This document shows positions 43,771 to 51,823 of a DNA stretch of 64,000 nucleotides, piece by piece. The notes beneath the pieces are model-generated. The model did not search any database. It was not told where the DNA came from and was given only the letters and a program-made list of their open reading frames with translations. Source of the DNA: JBBROS01 sp965217935 (lineage in GTDB: Bacteria; Pseudomonadota; Alphaproteobacteria; Acetobacterales; Acetobacteraceae). The stretch's first letter is position 1; each line of letters starts with the position of its first letter. The stretch is from assembly GCA_965217935.1 (NCBI GenBank), contig OZ244581.1:4340001-4404000 (forward strand), in the 5' to 3' direction. Both the position numbers and the translations under genes were made by a program.

Positions 43771-43854
43771 CGCCGCCAAGCGTCGGCATGATCTTTAGGG
43801 CCAGCCCGTTGCGCGGTCAACGCCGCAACCCTATGATGCGGAGCCGGCCGCGGC

Positions 43855-43928
43855 GCGGGTGTAGTTCAATGGTAGAACGGCAGCTTCCCAAGCTGCATAC
43901 GAGGGTTCGATTCCCTTCACCCGCTCCA
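43855..43928 (+). tRNA. tRNA-Gly (CCC)
   Basis: The acceptor stem GCGGGTG pairs with CACCCGC, the discriminator is T, and CCA is encoded (43926-43928). The D-arm is GTTC/GAAC, the anticodon stem GCAGC/GCTGC with loop TTCCCAA (anticodon CCC), and the T-arm is GAGGG TTCGATT CCCTT. Its last 12 bases overlap, antisense, the end of the decayed PIN toxin frame. Confidence 0.96.
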
Positions 43929-44378
43929 TCGTTGCACCGACGCCGGGTCGATCAGGTCCAAAGCTGGGAACAGTGCCCGCAGGTGGTGCACGGTCCACGT
44001 GGTGACTCGCGGGATGTCATAGATCGTCGCAACTTGCCCGATCAGTTGGCCGTAAAGCCGCGCGCCAATGTTCCCTTGCTGCGCATGATCGCGAATCGTG
44101 TCGAACGTTCGCGCCGGCGTCAGCCCGGCCAACGTCGCCGCCGCTGCAACGCTCCCTAACGCCTCCCATGCGTCGATCGCAGGCCATCGAAACCCTGCGC
44201 CTGCCCCCCGCCGGGTCAGCGTCGTGAATGCCTCAGCCTAGCTGTGCGCTGCGACAAAGAGCCGCTCCCGGAACTTGTCTATGAACAGGTTTGCGGATGG
44301 CGGGTGATGCTCATGCTTCTCCGCAACCGCGGCGATGAGGACATTGCTGTCAAGCAAGGCCTTCGTTGCTTGCGTCAT
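43917..44378 (-). pseudogene. PIN-domain toxin gene interrupted by an in-frame amber codon
   Basis: From the ATG at 44378 the frame reads TKALLDSNVLIAAVAEKHEH, a PIN-domain start with the metal-binding Asp at residue 10. It meets TAG at 44238-44240 (codon 47) where related proteins have Tyr (HSYAEAF). The same frame then continues without further stops through LAGLTPARTFDTIRDH, GARLYGQLIGQV and LRALFPALDLIDP to 43917, about 153 codons in all, normal for a PIN toxin. So this is one point mutation, not a frameshift. The start overlaps the antitoxin stop (ATGA). The 3' end runs into the tRNA-Gly gene. Confidence 0.75.
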
Positions 44379-44638
44379 CCTCGCTCAATGCGGGTCAGTT
44401 CCGAAGCGATATTCGCTTTGTCCAAACTCATGCGCTCTCCGTTGGCCGGCTTCACCAGGATGGCGCCCTTGCGAACCGAGTTGCCGTTCGCGCCAAGCGC
44501 CGGAGGCGGCATGGATGCACGCAGCGCCTCGTCCACGACCTGATTCGTCGTCATTCCTGCCATGCGAGCAAGTAAACTGGCGCGGTCCCGGGCGAAACGG
44601 GAGCGGATATTGAGTTGGGTGGATTGGGCCTGTGCCAT
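44375..44638 (-). CDS. Antitoxin of a PIN-type toxin-antitoxin pair
   Basis: An 87-aa small protein. The N-terminal part (STQLNIRSRFARDRASLLAR) and TTNQVVDEALRASM resemble the DNA-binding helix region of VapB-like antitoxins, and a C-terminal toxin-binding tail (DKANIASELTRI) follows. It is immediately upstream of, and overlaps by 4 nt, the toxin frame, the usual antitoxin-first order. A 20-bp perfect inverted repeat (44647-44690) just upstream of its start is the likely operator. The toxin is broken, so the antitoxin may be free-standing now. Confidence 0.65.
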   Translation of the reverse strand: MAQAQSTQLNIRSRFARDRASLLARMAGMTTNQVVDEALRASMPPPALGANGNSVRKGAILVKPANGERMSLDKANIASELTRIERG

Positions 44639-44646
44639 AGCTGATT

Positions 44647-44690
44647 GCTAAGCAGACATTCGTGGCTTGTGCCACGAATGTCTGCTTAGC
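44647..44690. promoter_or_regulatory. 20-bp perfect inverted repeat upstream of the antitoxin gene
   Basis: The arms 44647-44666 and 44671-44690 are exact reverse complements (GCTAAGCAGACATTCGTGGC and its complement) around the loop TTGT. It lies 9 bp before the antitoxin start codon. It may be an operator bound by the antitoxin, or an RNA hairpin in its leader. Confidence 0.7.
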
Positions 44691-44695
44691 CGCCT

Positions 44696-44750
44696 TTGAA
44701 GACGCATCATTCTTCGCGTCGTGACGGCTAGCCGTCCCGCGAAACGATGC
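44696..44750 (-). repeat. REP-like 55-bp palindromic repeat, copy 1
   Basis: Read on the minus strand it begins GCATCGTTTCGCGGGACGGC and ends GATGCGTCTTC. It folds on itself through GCATC/GATGC, TTCGCG/CGCGAA and GACGGC/GCCGTC. It matches 57149-57203 at about 48 of 55 positions. A further 8-bp hairpin (44770-44777 with 44794-44801) follows but is not part of the match. Confidence 0.75.
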
Positions 44751-44843
44751 TTGGCCAAATTCGTGAAGCCCTGCTAGACGTTTTGGGAAACCGCTAGCAG
44801 GCTGAAAGGATAGCTTGGCAAGCAGATTGCCATGCGCCCGCCA

Positions 44844-45206
44844 TCAATCCCGCCCCAACCCCCGCGCAGCCAGAGCCTCAAGGTAGGCGCCCCAGCGCTG
44901 TTCCTCCTCCTCGGCCAACGTCCTCAGAAACGCCCAGGAGTAGATCCCCGTGTCGTGCCCGTCCGTGAACACGATCCGCACCGCGTAATGCCCGATCGGC
45001 TCCACGCGGCCGATGTTCACCTCCCGCTTGCCCGGCACCCACACCCGCTCCCCCGGCGAATGCCCCCGCACCTCCGCGCTCGGGCTTTCCACCCGCAGGT
45101 ACTCCGCCGGCAGTGCCGCGCGCAGGCCATCCTCGAAATCGACCTCGAGGCGCCGCCGCGCCCGGCGGACCCGAACCTCCGTCGCGCGCGCCGCGTCAGC
45201 CGCCAA
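44844..45206 (-). CDS. DUF971 protein (gamma-butyrobetaine hydroxylase-like N-terminal domain)
   Basis: A 120-aa protein with RRARRRLEVDFEDGLRAALP, YLRVESPSAEVRGH, and IVFTDGHDTGIYSWAFLRTL, the hallmark of DUF971. Its biochemical role is unknown. The start is taken as TTG at 45206, inside the end of the Trm112 gene; no ATG or GTG fits the family N-terminus better. Confidence 0.85.
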   Translation of the reverse strand: MAADAARATEVRVRRARRRLEVDFEDGLRAALPAEYLRVESPSAEVRGHSPGERVWVPGKREVNIGRVEPIGHYAVRIVFTDGHDTGIYSWAFLRTLAEEEEQRWGAYLEALAARGLGRD

Positions 45207-45381
45207 TCGGGCGCGCCTCGTCCGGCAGCATGACCGGGATGCCGTCCCGCACCGGGTAGGCCAGGCCCGCCTGGTCGCTGACCAGCTCCTGCGCCGCCGC
45301 ATCCCACCGCAACGGCCCGCGCGTCACCGGACACACCAGCACTTCGAGCAGCCGGGGATCGATCACGCCATCGCCGGGCAT
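45196..45381 (-). CDS. Trm112 family protein
   Basis: A 61-aa protein with IDPRLLEVLVCPVTRGPL, DAAAQELVSDQAGLAYPVRD and GIPVMLPDEAR, matching the short bacterial Trm112/YcaR form. Only one cysteine remains of the usual zinc set. It starts on the last base of the LON-domain gene stop (TGATG) and overlaps the DUF971 gene. Confidence 0.9.
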   Translation of the reverse strand: MPGDGVIDPRLLEVLVCPVTRGPLRWDAAAQELVSDQAGLAYPVRDGIPVMLPDEARPIGG

Positions 45382-46034
45382 CAGCTCAGCCGCCTTCCGG
45401 TCTCGCCCATCTCCGCGTCATGCGCGCCCATCTGCAGCAGCGCGACCAGCGCCCGCGCCCGCTCGCCGACATCGGCGGCCTCCAGCAACGCCTGCTTCTC
45501 CGGCGGATCGAACGGGCAGACCATCGACAGCGTCGTCACCAGGGAGGCATCCGGCATCTCGTCGATCGCCTCCCAATTCGCCTCGAACCCTTGCGCGGCG
45601 AAATAGGCCCGCAACGCCGAGAGCAGCGCCTTGCGGTCCATCCTGTCCGCCTCCGGCTCCTGCAGATCGGCTTTGAAGCGCACGAGGTCCGCCCGGACCC
45701 GGCGATACCCGCCCTGCATCTCCAACTCCACCACCGTCCAGAACCGGCTGACCCCGTTGAGCGTGATCAGGTATCGCCCGTCATCGGTCTCGCTGAACGA
45801 CGAGATGCGCCCCAGGCAGCCGGTGCGGTAGAGTCCAGGCCCACTCGGGGTTTCGCCGCGCGTTGCGTCCGGCTGCACCATGCCGATGACCCGGCCGGCC
45901 GACATCGCATCGTCGACCATGCGCAGGTAGCGCGGCTCGAAGATGTTCAGCGGCAACCGTCCGTGCGGCAGCAACAGCGCGCCTGGCAACGGAAACACGG
46001 CGAATTCGGTCGGCAAGTCCCGCTCCCGCGCCAT
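45381..46034 (-). CDS. LON-peptidase N-terminal (substrate-binding) domain protein
   Basis: A 217-aa protein consisting of the Lon N-terminal domain alone: FAVFPLPGALLLPHGRLPLN, IFEPRYLRMVDDAM, GCLGRISSF and LNGVSRFWTV. No ATPase or Ser-Lys protease domain is present, so it is not a protease itself. It is encoded with ybbN, Trm112 and DUF971, a conserved alphaproteobacterial cluster. Confidence 0.92.
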   Translation of the reverse strand: MARERDLPTEFAVFPLPGALLLPHGRLPLNIFEPRYLRMVDDAMSAGRVIGMVQPDATRGETPSGPGLYRTGCLGRISSFSETDDGRYLITLNGVSRFWTVVELEMQGGYRRVRADLVRFKADLQEPEADRMDRKALLSALRAYFAAQGFEANWEAIDEMPDASLVTTLSMVCPFDPPEKQALLEAADVGERARALVALLQMGAHDAEMGETGRRLS

Positions 46035-46040
46035 CGAGGG

Positions 46041-47000
46041 TCAGCTAAACAGCAGGGCGGACAGCTTGCGCCGGGCTGCTATGGTGGCCGGGTCAACCAT
46101 GCCCCAGGCCTCGAACAGCTTGAGCAGCTGCAGCCGCGCCGCGTCGTCGCTCCAGGCGCGGTCGCGCTTCATGATCTCGAGCAGCGCCGCCGCCGCCTGG
46201 TCCCGCCGCCCGGTCGCGTTCAGCGCCGTCGCCAGCTCGTAGCGGGCTTCGTGGTCGTCCGCGTTCGCGGCCAGCCGGTCCTCGAACATGCCCAGCTTCT
46301 TGGCCGCCTCGCGCCCTTCCGCCGCCAGCGCCAGGGCGCTCCGCGCGCCCGCGATCTCGGCGTGATCGCGCAACGCCGGCGGCGCCTGCTCCAGCGCGTC
46401 CATCGCCTGGTCTTCCTGGCCCATTGCCAGCAGCACCCGGATCAGGCCGCCCCAGGCCTCGGGGTTCGCCGCGTCCTCCTGCAGCAACTCGCTGAACAAG
46501 GCGCCTGCGTCCTCCAGCCGCTGCTCGTCCAGCGCGGTCCTGGCCTCCGCCAGCAGGTCCGCCGCGGGCATCGACCCCCCGGCCAGCTTCAGCAGCGCCT
46601 CGACCACGCGCTTCACCTCGCTCTCCGGCAGCGCGCCCTGGAACACGTCGGCGATCTGCCCCTGCCAGAACGCCGCCACCGTCGGCACCGACTGCATCGG
46701 CAGCCCGATCTGGGCCAACTGCTGCACCAGCGCGCGGTTGGCGTCGATGTCCACCTTGACCAGCTTGACCCGGCCGCCGGCGGCGCGGACCACCTTTTCC
46801 AGCACCGGGGTCAACTGCTTGCACGGCCCGCACCAGGTCGCCCAGAAATCGACCAGCACCGGGAGCTGCCGCGACGCCTCGATCACGTCGCGCACGAAGG
46901 TCGCCGATGTCGCATCCACGATCATGTCGGCGCCCGCGGCGCCGGCTGGCCCCGGGGCCGGTCCCGGAGCGCGGGCCTTCTGACCGATCAGCATGTCCAT
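46041..47000 (-). CDS. ybbN: Thioredoxin-like co-chaperone YbbN/CnoX
   Basis: A 319-aa protein with an N-terminal thioredoxin domain carrying DFWATWCGPCK (C57 and C60) and a C-terminal tetratricopeptide-type helical region (residues about 145-319, with ADLLAEARTALDEQRLEDA and NPEAWGGLIRVLLAMGQEDQ). CnoX proteins hold oxidised proteins and hand them to GroEL. The first 25 residues are a poorly conserved Ala/Pro-rich stretch, so M26 (DMIVDATSATF) could be the true start. It overlaps nothing; the LON-domain gene starts 6 nt downstream. Confidence 0.9.
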   Translation of the reverse strand: MDMLIGQKARAPGPAPGPAGAAGADMIVDATSATFVRDVIEASRQLPVLVDFWATWCGPCKQLTPVLEKVVRAAGGRVKLVKVDIDANRALVQQLAQIGLPMQSVPTVAAFWQGQIADVFQGALPESEVKRVVEALLKLAGGSMPAADLLAEARTALDEQRLEDAGALFSELLQEDAANPEAWGGLIRVLLAMGQEDQAMDALEQAPPALRDHAEIAGARSALALAAEGREAAKKLGMFEDRLAANADDHEARYELATALNATGRRDQAAAALLEIMKRDRAWSDDAARLQLLKLFEAWGMVDPATIAARRKLSALLFS

Positions 47001-47394
47001 AAGCTACCCCCTCGAATGCGGCGCAGAGTGAATACCGCCCTGGGAGCGGTCACGCGAGTAAATGTTACCGGGCGCGCGAATGTGCAAGCGCCGCGACGGC
47101 CCAAGGGCAGTTTGAAGACAGGCCGGGGCTTTGCCCCTGGACCCCACTGGGGCCGCGGGCCCCAGACCCCGGTACGGCGCCGGGTACTTCGCCAAACGAC
47201 GTCTTTCTCATAAGGTGTGGTTTGGGGCCTGCGGCCCCAACGGGTCCAGGGCGGCGCCCTGGCCTTGCCGTTCGCGATCATGGCCAAAAGCGTTGCCCTT
47301 GGTTCACGCAGCCCGCCCTCGCGCTTGCCCCGCGGCGAAACGACCGTTACCCGATCGCGGCCATGAGCGCAGATCCCAACCGCCGCCCGCCCGC
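47001..47394. other. 394-bp gap with a MITE-like repeat
   Basis: No gene is supported between ybbN and the flippase gene. The middle is taken by a 144-bp inverted-repeat element (47121-47264). The remaining 120 bp on the left should hold the ybbN promoter and the 130 bp on the right the flippase promoter, but I see no clear -35/-10 pair. Confidence 0.7.
47121..47264. repeat. 144-bp inverted-repeat (MITE-like) element
   Basis: The left arm (47121-47169) and the reverse complement of the right arm (47219-47264) agree along about 46-49 bp: GGCC, GGGC..GCCC, TGGACCC, TGGGGCCGC, GGCCCCA, ACC. About 49 bp of unrelated, lower-GC sequence separates them. No open reading frame is inside. A solo arm is at 1962-2010. 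Confidence 0.8.
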
Positions 47395-48867
47395 ATGACG
47401 ACGAAGCCGTCGCTCGGGCGGCTGACGCTGCACGGCCTGGCCTGGCTCTCGTTGCAGAGCGCCAGCGGCCGCATCGTCAGCCTCGCAAGCCAGCTCGCCT
47501 TGGCCTATCTGCTCGTCCCGGCCGATTTCGGGGTCATCAGCCTCGTCTATGCCGTCACCAGCATCGCCCAGACGCTCACCAGCTTCGGCATCGACAGCGT
47601 CCTGCTCCAGCGCCACCGCACGCTGCGCCTGTGGGCCGCCACCGCGTTCTGGACCAGCCTCGCCCTCGGCCTGCTCGGCTTCGTCGCCGTCTCGGTCATG
47701 GCCCCGCTGTTCGCCGCCCTCTACGGCACGCCGGAGATCACCCGGCTGGCCGTGATCCTCGCCGTCAGCATGCCTCTCGGCGCGCTCGCGACCGTGCCCG
47801 AGGTCAAGATGCGCGGCGACCTCGACTTCCGCTTCCTCGCCGTCTACAGCACGGCCGAGACCACGCTCTTGCAAGCGGCCACCATCGCGCTCGCGTGGGC
47901 CGGGTTGGGCACGCTCAGCTTCGTGCTCGCGACGCCCGTCTTCGCCCTGGTCAGGGCCGTTGTCTACTGGCGCCAGGCGCCCATCAGGTTCGGCGGCGCG
48001 GTCCGCCCGAAGCAAGCCCTGTTCCTGCTCGGCAACGGCTTGGCCGTGTTCGGCACGAGGCTTTGCAACGAGGCGCTCGCCCAGGGCGACTACGCCGTCC
48101 TCGCCCTCGTCGCCAGCAAGGACCAGGTCGGGCTCTACTTCTTCGCCTTCCGGCTTTCCGCCCAGCCGGTCTGGATCCTGGCCGGCAACTTCATGAACGT
48201 CCTGCTCCCCGCCCTCGTCCAGCTCAGATCCGAGCCGGGGCGGCAGCTCGACGGCGCCCTGCGCGCCGCGCGCCTGCTCTCCTTCATCGTCATGCCGGTC
48301 TGCTTCCTGCAAGCCGCCCTGATCGACCCGGCGCTGCGCCTGTTCTTCGGCGAGCGCTGGCTCGGCGCCATCCTGCTCGCGCAGATCATGAGCATCGGCC
48401 TGCCTTTCGGGGCGGTGAACTGGATCGGCGGCGCCCTGCTCGGCGCCCGGCGCGACTACCGCCTGGGCCTGCTCTTCGCCTCGTCCCGCCTGCCCGGCTT
48501 CTTCATCGCCATCGGCCTCGGCGCGTTGATGGGACATGCGGAGGGCGTGGCTGTCGCGCTCATGGCCTATCACATGACGATGGGGCCGCTCTACGCGGTC
48601 ATCGTCTTCGCCCGCTACGGCGCCCGCCCGGCCGACATCCTCCCGTTCTACGTCAAGCCCCCAATCCTCGCGGCCGCCGCGATGGCCGCGGCCTATGGCC
48701 TGTCGCTCGGTCCGCCGTTCGCCTCCGCGCACCTGCTCAGGATCATCGAGATCGGCGTCGTCGGGCCGCTGCTCTACGTCGCGCTCATCTGGGCGTTCGA
48801 GCGCGGCGTCCTCGCCGAGATCGCCATGAAACTCGGCGCCAACAAACTACTGCGCGCAACGACTTGA
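47395..48867 (+). CDS. Polysaccharide flippase (Wzx/oligosaccharide-flippase family)
   Basis: A 490-aa protein with about 14 hydrophobic segments. The N-terminus LHGLAWLSLQSASGRIVSLA and LAYLLVPADFGVISLVYAVT is the MOP-superfamily lipopolysaccharide flippase motif; TYPRT-like sugar enzymes are absent. It would move lipid-linked glycan units to the outer face of the inner membrane. Start ATG at 47395. An ATP-grasp gene follows 174 bp downstream. No glycosyltransferase lies nearby. Confidence 0.88.
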   Translation: MTTKPSLGRLTLHGLAWLSLQSASGRIVSLASQLALAYLLVPADFGVISLVYAVTSIAQTLTSFGIDSVLLQRHRTLRLWAATAFWTSLALGLLGFVAVSVMAPLFAALYGTPEITRLAVILAVSMPLGALATVPEVKMRGDLDFRFLAVYSTAETTLLQAATIALAWAGLGTLSFVLATPVFALVRAVVYWRQAPIRFGGAVRPKQALFLLGNGLAVFGTRLCNEALAQGDYAVLALVASKDQVGLYFFAFRLSAQPVWILAGNFMNVLLPALVQLRSEPGRQLDGALRAARLLSFIVMPVCFLQAALIDPALRLFFGERWLGAILLAQIMSIGLPFGAVNWIGGALLGARRDYRLGLLFASSRLPGFFIAIGLGALMGHAEGVAVALMAYHMTMGPLYAVIVFARYGARPADILPFYVKPPILAAAAMAAAYGLSLGPPFASAHLLRIIEIGVVGPLLYVALIWAFERGVLAEIAMKLGANKLLRATT

Positions 48868-49041
48868 TAGGGACCGCAGATTTCAGCCTGTATTCTTGGC
48901 TGCGCGCGATCCGGCATCGGCGCGGCAAAGCAGAGTTCCTCTTAATGTGCATCGAGCAAGTAGAATGCGCCCGGCTTGGCATTGATGTTTCGCGCCCGGT
49001 TGATTATCCACTCATGCCTTGTCACGATCGGCGGAGAACGA

Positions 49042-50178
49042 ATGACGTCACCCAAGCGCATCCTCGTCACGACTCCGCTCTGGGAAGGCGCCATGGCGTG
49101 CGTGCAGAGCCTCGGCCGTCTCGGCCACCACGTCTCGGTCATCGGCAGCGACCCGGGATACCCGCTCGCCAGGTCCAAGTATTGCCGCGGCATCGTCGTC
49201 TGCGCCCGCGAGGAGCGCACGGAGGCCTATGCCGAGGACCTGCTGCGCGCCGTCCGCGAGGGCGGCTACGACATGCTGATCCCCATCAGCGACCGAACCA
49301 TCGCGGTGGTCACCGATCACCTCGACGAGATCCGCACGCATGCCCGGCTTGAGCTGCCCCGGCCCGACCAGATCGCGCTCGCGGGCGACAAGGTGCAGAC
49401 CATGCGCTTCGCCGAGGCGCACGGCGTCGTCATCCCGCCGACCTATTATCCGCCGGACATGGAGGCGCTCGAAACCCTCTCGCGCGAGATCGACTACCCG
49501 TGCGTCGCCAAACTGCCGGTCAGCAGCGCCAGCCACGGCGTCAAGGTGGTTTCCGACGCGGCGGCCCTGAAGCGGTTCTTCGTCGATCAGGGAACGAGGG
49601 AGAACTGGCCCTTCGTCCAGGGCTTCATCGCCGGGGACCTCTACGACGTCACCGCCGTCTGCAACCACGGCCGCATCGTCGCGCACTTCGCCTTCCGTTC
49701 GCCGATCGACAGCCAGGTCGGCGGCACCCCTCCCTTCGCCTACACCGTCAACGACCCGGCGCTGCTCGAAGCGACCGCCAAAGTGCTTGAGGGCATCGGC
49801 TGGCACGGCGCGGTCGACCTTGACTTCCTGCGCGGCGACGACGGGCGCTATTACCTCCTCGAAGTCAATCCCCGCTTCTCCGGCACCATCAACTTCGCCT
49901 ACAAGATGGGCGTCGACCTGCCGAAAGCCTATTTCGACGTCGCCTTCGATTGCGTTCAGGACAGCTACCAGGCCGAATACCCGGACGACGTGCTGTTCCG
50001 CACGCTCGTTCCGTCCGAGCTGTGGTACGTCAACCGTCAGGGCCTGAAAGCGGTCAAGCAAATCGTCGCCAAGAGCTTCCACCGGCCCTCGACCACCAAC
50101 GTCTACTGGGACGACCTCCCGCTTCTGCGGCGCAAAGTGCGCGAAGGGCTGGGAATCCTGCGGCGGCGCGCGACGTGA
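49042..50178 (+). CDS. ATP-grasp enzyme (carbamoyl-phosphate-synthase-like)
   Basis: A 378-aa protein with an N-terminal Rossmann-like part (RILVTTPLWEGAMACVQSLG), a central ATP-grasp fold (residues about 110-310, YPCVAKLPVSSASHGVKVV and FVQGFIAGDLYDVTAV) and the metal-binding YYLLEVNPRFSG. Enzymes of this shape ligate an amino acid or amine to a carboxylate, including in surface-polysaccharide decoration. The ATG at 49042 has GGAG 6 nt upstream. A 5-bp hairpin (around 50190-50204) follows the stop. The substrate is unknown; the flippase neighbour hints at glycan modification. Confidence 0.82.
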   Translation: MTSPKRILVTTPLWEGAMACVQSLGRLGHHVSVIGSDPGYPLARSKYCRGIVVCAREERTEAYAEDLLRAVREGGYDMLIPISDRTIAVVTDHLDEIRTHARLELPRPDQIALAGDKVQTMRFAEAHGVVIPPTYYPPDMEALETLSREIDYPCVAKLPVSSASHGVKVVSDAAALKRFFVDQGTRENWPFVQGFIAGDLYDVTAVCNHGRIVAHFAFRSPIDSQVGGTPPFAYTVNDPALLEATAKVLEGIGWHGAVDLDFLRGDDGRYYLLEVNPRFSGTINFAYKMGVDLPKAYFDVAFDCVQDSYQAEYPDDVLFRTLVPSELWYVNRQGLKAVKQIVAKSFHRPSTTNVYWDDLPLLRRKVREGLGILRRRAT

Positions 50179-50224
50179 GCCCCGCAACGGGCTGAATGCC
50201 CGAGGACGTCCGCCGTTTCGTTGC

Positions 50225-51823
50225 TCAGCACGTCTCGCGGAGGGCCGCCTCCGTCATGCCGTCCGGGAACGCCGCCGCCATCAGCCCCCGCGCGTAGTCC
50301 GTCCGCGGCGCGGCGAACACCTCCGCCGCCGTTCCCTGCTCCACCACCCGCCCGGCCTGCAGCACCACGACCCGGTGCGCCATCGCCCGCACCACCGCCA
50401 GATCGTGGCTGATGAACAGGTAGGCCAGCCCGTGCCGCGCCTGCAGCCCGCGCAGCAGCGCCACGATCTGGCCTTGCACCGAGCGGTCCAGCGCGCTCGT
50501 CGGCTCGTCCAGCACCACCAATGCCGGTTTCAGCGCCATCGCCCGGGCGATCGCGATCCGCTGCCGCTGCCCGCCGCTGAACTCGTGCGGGAACCGCTCC
50601 GCCACGTCCGCCGGCAAACCGACCTCCGCCAGGGCCGCCGCCACCCGCGCCGCGCGGCCGCGGCGGTCCAGCCCCCGCTCGTGCACGAGCAGGCCTTCCG
50701 CGACGATCTCGCCCACGCTCATCCGCGGCGACAGGCTGCCGAACGGGTCCTGGAACACCGCCTGCACCCGCGCCCGCAACGGCCGCACCTGCGCCTCCCG
50801 CCATCCAGAGACGTCCTGGCCCAGCAGCGTCACCCGTCCGGTCGCCGCCTGCAGCTTCAGCACGGCAAGCCCGATCGTGCTCTTGCCCGACCCGCTCTCC
50901 CCCACCAGCCCCAGGGTCTCGCCTTGCCGCACGGCCAGGCTCACCCCGTCCACCGCCCGCACCTCGGCCACCGTCCGCCGCAGCACCCCGCGCCGCACCG
51001 GGAAGCTCACCTTCAGATTTGTCGCTTCCGCCGCCATCGGCGCATCGCCGGGCAGGGGAGGGGGGCCGCCGGACGGTTCCGCCTCGATCAGCATCCGCGT
51101 GTAGGGATGCGACGGCCGGCGGAACACGTCCTGCACCGCGCCTTGCTCGACGATCGCGCCGTCCTTCATCACCGCCACCCGGTCCGCCACGCGGCGCACC
51201 AGGTTCAGGTCATGGCTGATCAGCAGCAGCGCCAGCCCGCGCCGGCGCCGCTCCGCCGCCAGCAAGCCGAGGATTCCTGCCTGGATGGTCACGTCGAGCG
51301 CCGTCGTCGGCTCGTCGGCGATCAGCAGCTTCGGGTCGTTGGCCAGCGCCATCGCGATCATCACCCGCTGCCGCTGGCCGCCGCTCAATTGGTGCGGGAA
51401 CGCCTCCAGGCGCGCCTCGGCGTCCGCGAAGCCGACCCGCGCCAGCAGCCCCGCCACGTCCCGCCGCCGCGCCCGGCCGCCGTGCAGCCGCACCGCTTCG
51501 GCGACTTGCCGCCCGACCCGGTGCAGCGGGTTGAGGCTGGTCATCGGCTCCTGGAACACCATCCCCGCGAGCCCGCCCCGCGCCCGCCCCAGCGCCGCGG
51601 CGCCGGCCCGCAGCATATCCTCGCCGCCAAGCGCCACGCGCCCGGAGCACGCCGCCCCTGCCGGCAGCAACCGCAGCACCGACAGCGCGGTCAGCGACTT
51701 GCCCGACCCGCTCTCCCCCACCAGCGCCAGCGTCTCTCCCCTATCCAGCGAGAACGAGGCCCCTCGCACCACCGCCCGCGATCCGAAGGCGATGTCCAGA
51801 CCGTCCACCTGCAGCAGCGCCAT
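50225..51823 (-). CDS. yejF: Peptide ABC transporter, dual ATP-binding protein (YejF type)
   Basis: A 532-aa protein with two complete ATPase domains. Domain 1: GESGSGKSLTALSVL, SGGQRQRVMIAMAL, LLIADEPTTALD. Domain 2: GESGSGKSTIGLAVL, SGGQRQRIAIARAM, LVVLDEPTSALD. Each ends with an oligopeptide-binding ATPase extension (HPYTRMLIEAEPSG and TDYARGLMAAAFPD). It starts on the last base of the yejE stop (TGATG). Powers uptake of peptides or peptide-like compounds. Confidence 0.94.
   Translation of the reverse strand: MALLQVDGLDIAFGSRAVVRGASFSLDRGETLALVGESGSGKSLTALSVLRLLPAGAACSGRVALGGEDMLRAGAAALGRARGGLAGMVFQEPMTSLNPLHRVGRQVAEAVRLHGGRARRRDVAGLLARVGFADAEARLEAFPHQLSGGQRQRVMIAMALANDPKLLIADEPTTALDVTIQAGILGLLAAERRRRGLALLLISHDLNLVRRVADRVAVMKDGAIVEQGAVQDVFRRPSHPYTRMLIEAEPSGGPPPLPGDAPMAAEATNLKVSFPVRRGVLRRTVAEVRAVDGVSLAVRQGETLGLVGESGSGKSTIGLAVLKLQAATGRVTLLGQDVSGWREAQVRPLRARVQAVFQDPFGSLSPRMSVGEIVAEGLLVHERGLDRRGRAARVAAALAEVGLPADVAERFPHEFSGGQRQRIAIARAMALKPALVVLDEPTSALDRSVQGQIVALLRGLQARHGLAYLFISHDLAVVRAMAHRVVVLQAGRVVEQGTAAEVFAAPRTDYARGLMAAAFPDGMTEAALRETC

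Noticed and set aside
43855..44810. Prophage or genomic island inserted at tRNA-Gly
   Set aside because: No integrase, no phage genes and no second copy of the tRNA 3' end (attR) can be seen; only a toxin-antitoxin remnant and repeats.
47631..49352. 573-codon plus frame overlapping the flippase and ATP-grasp genes
   Set aside because: Arg/Pro-rich out-of-frame reading of both genes; no family resemblance.
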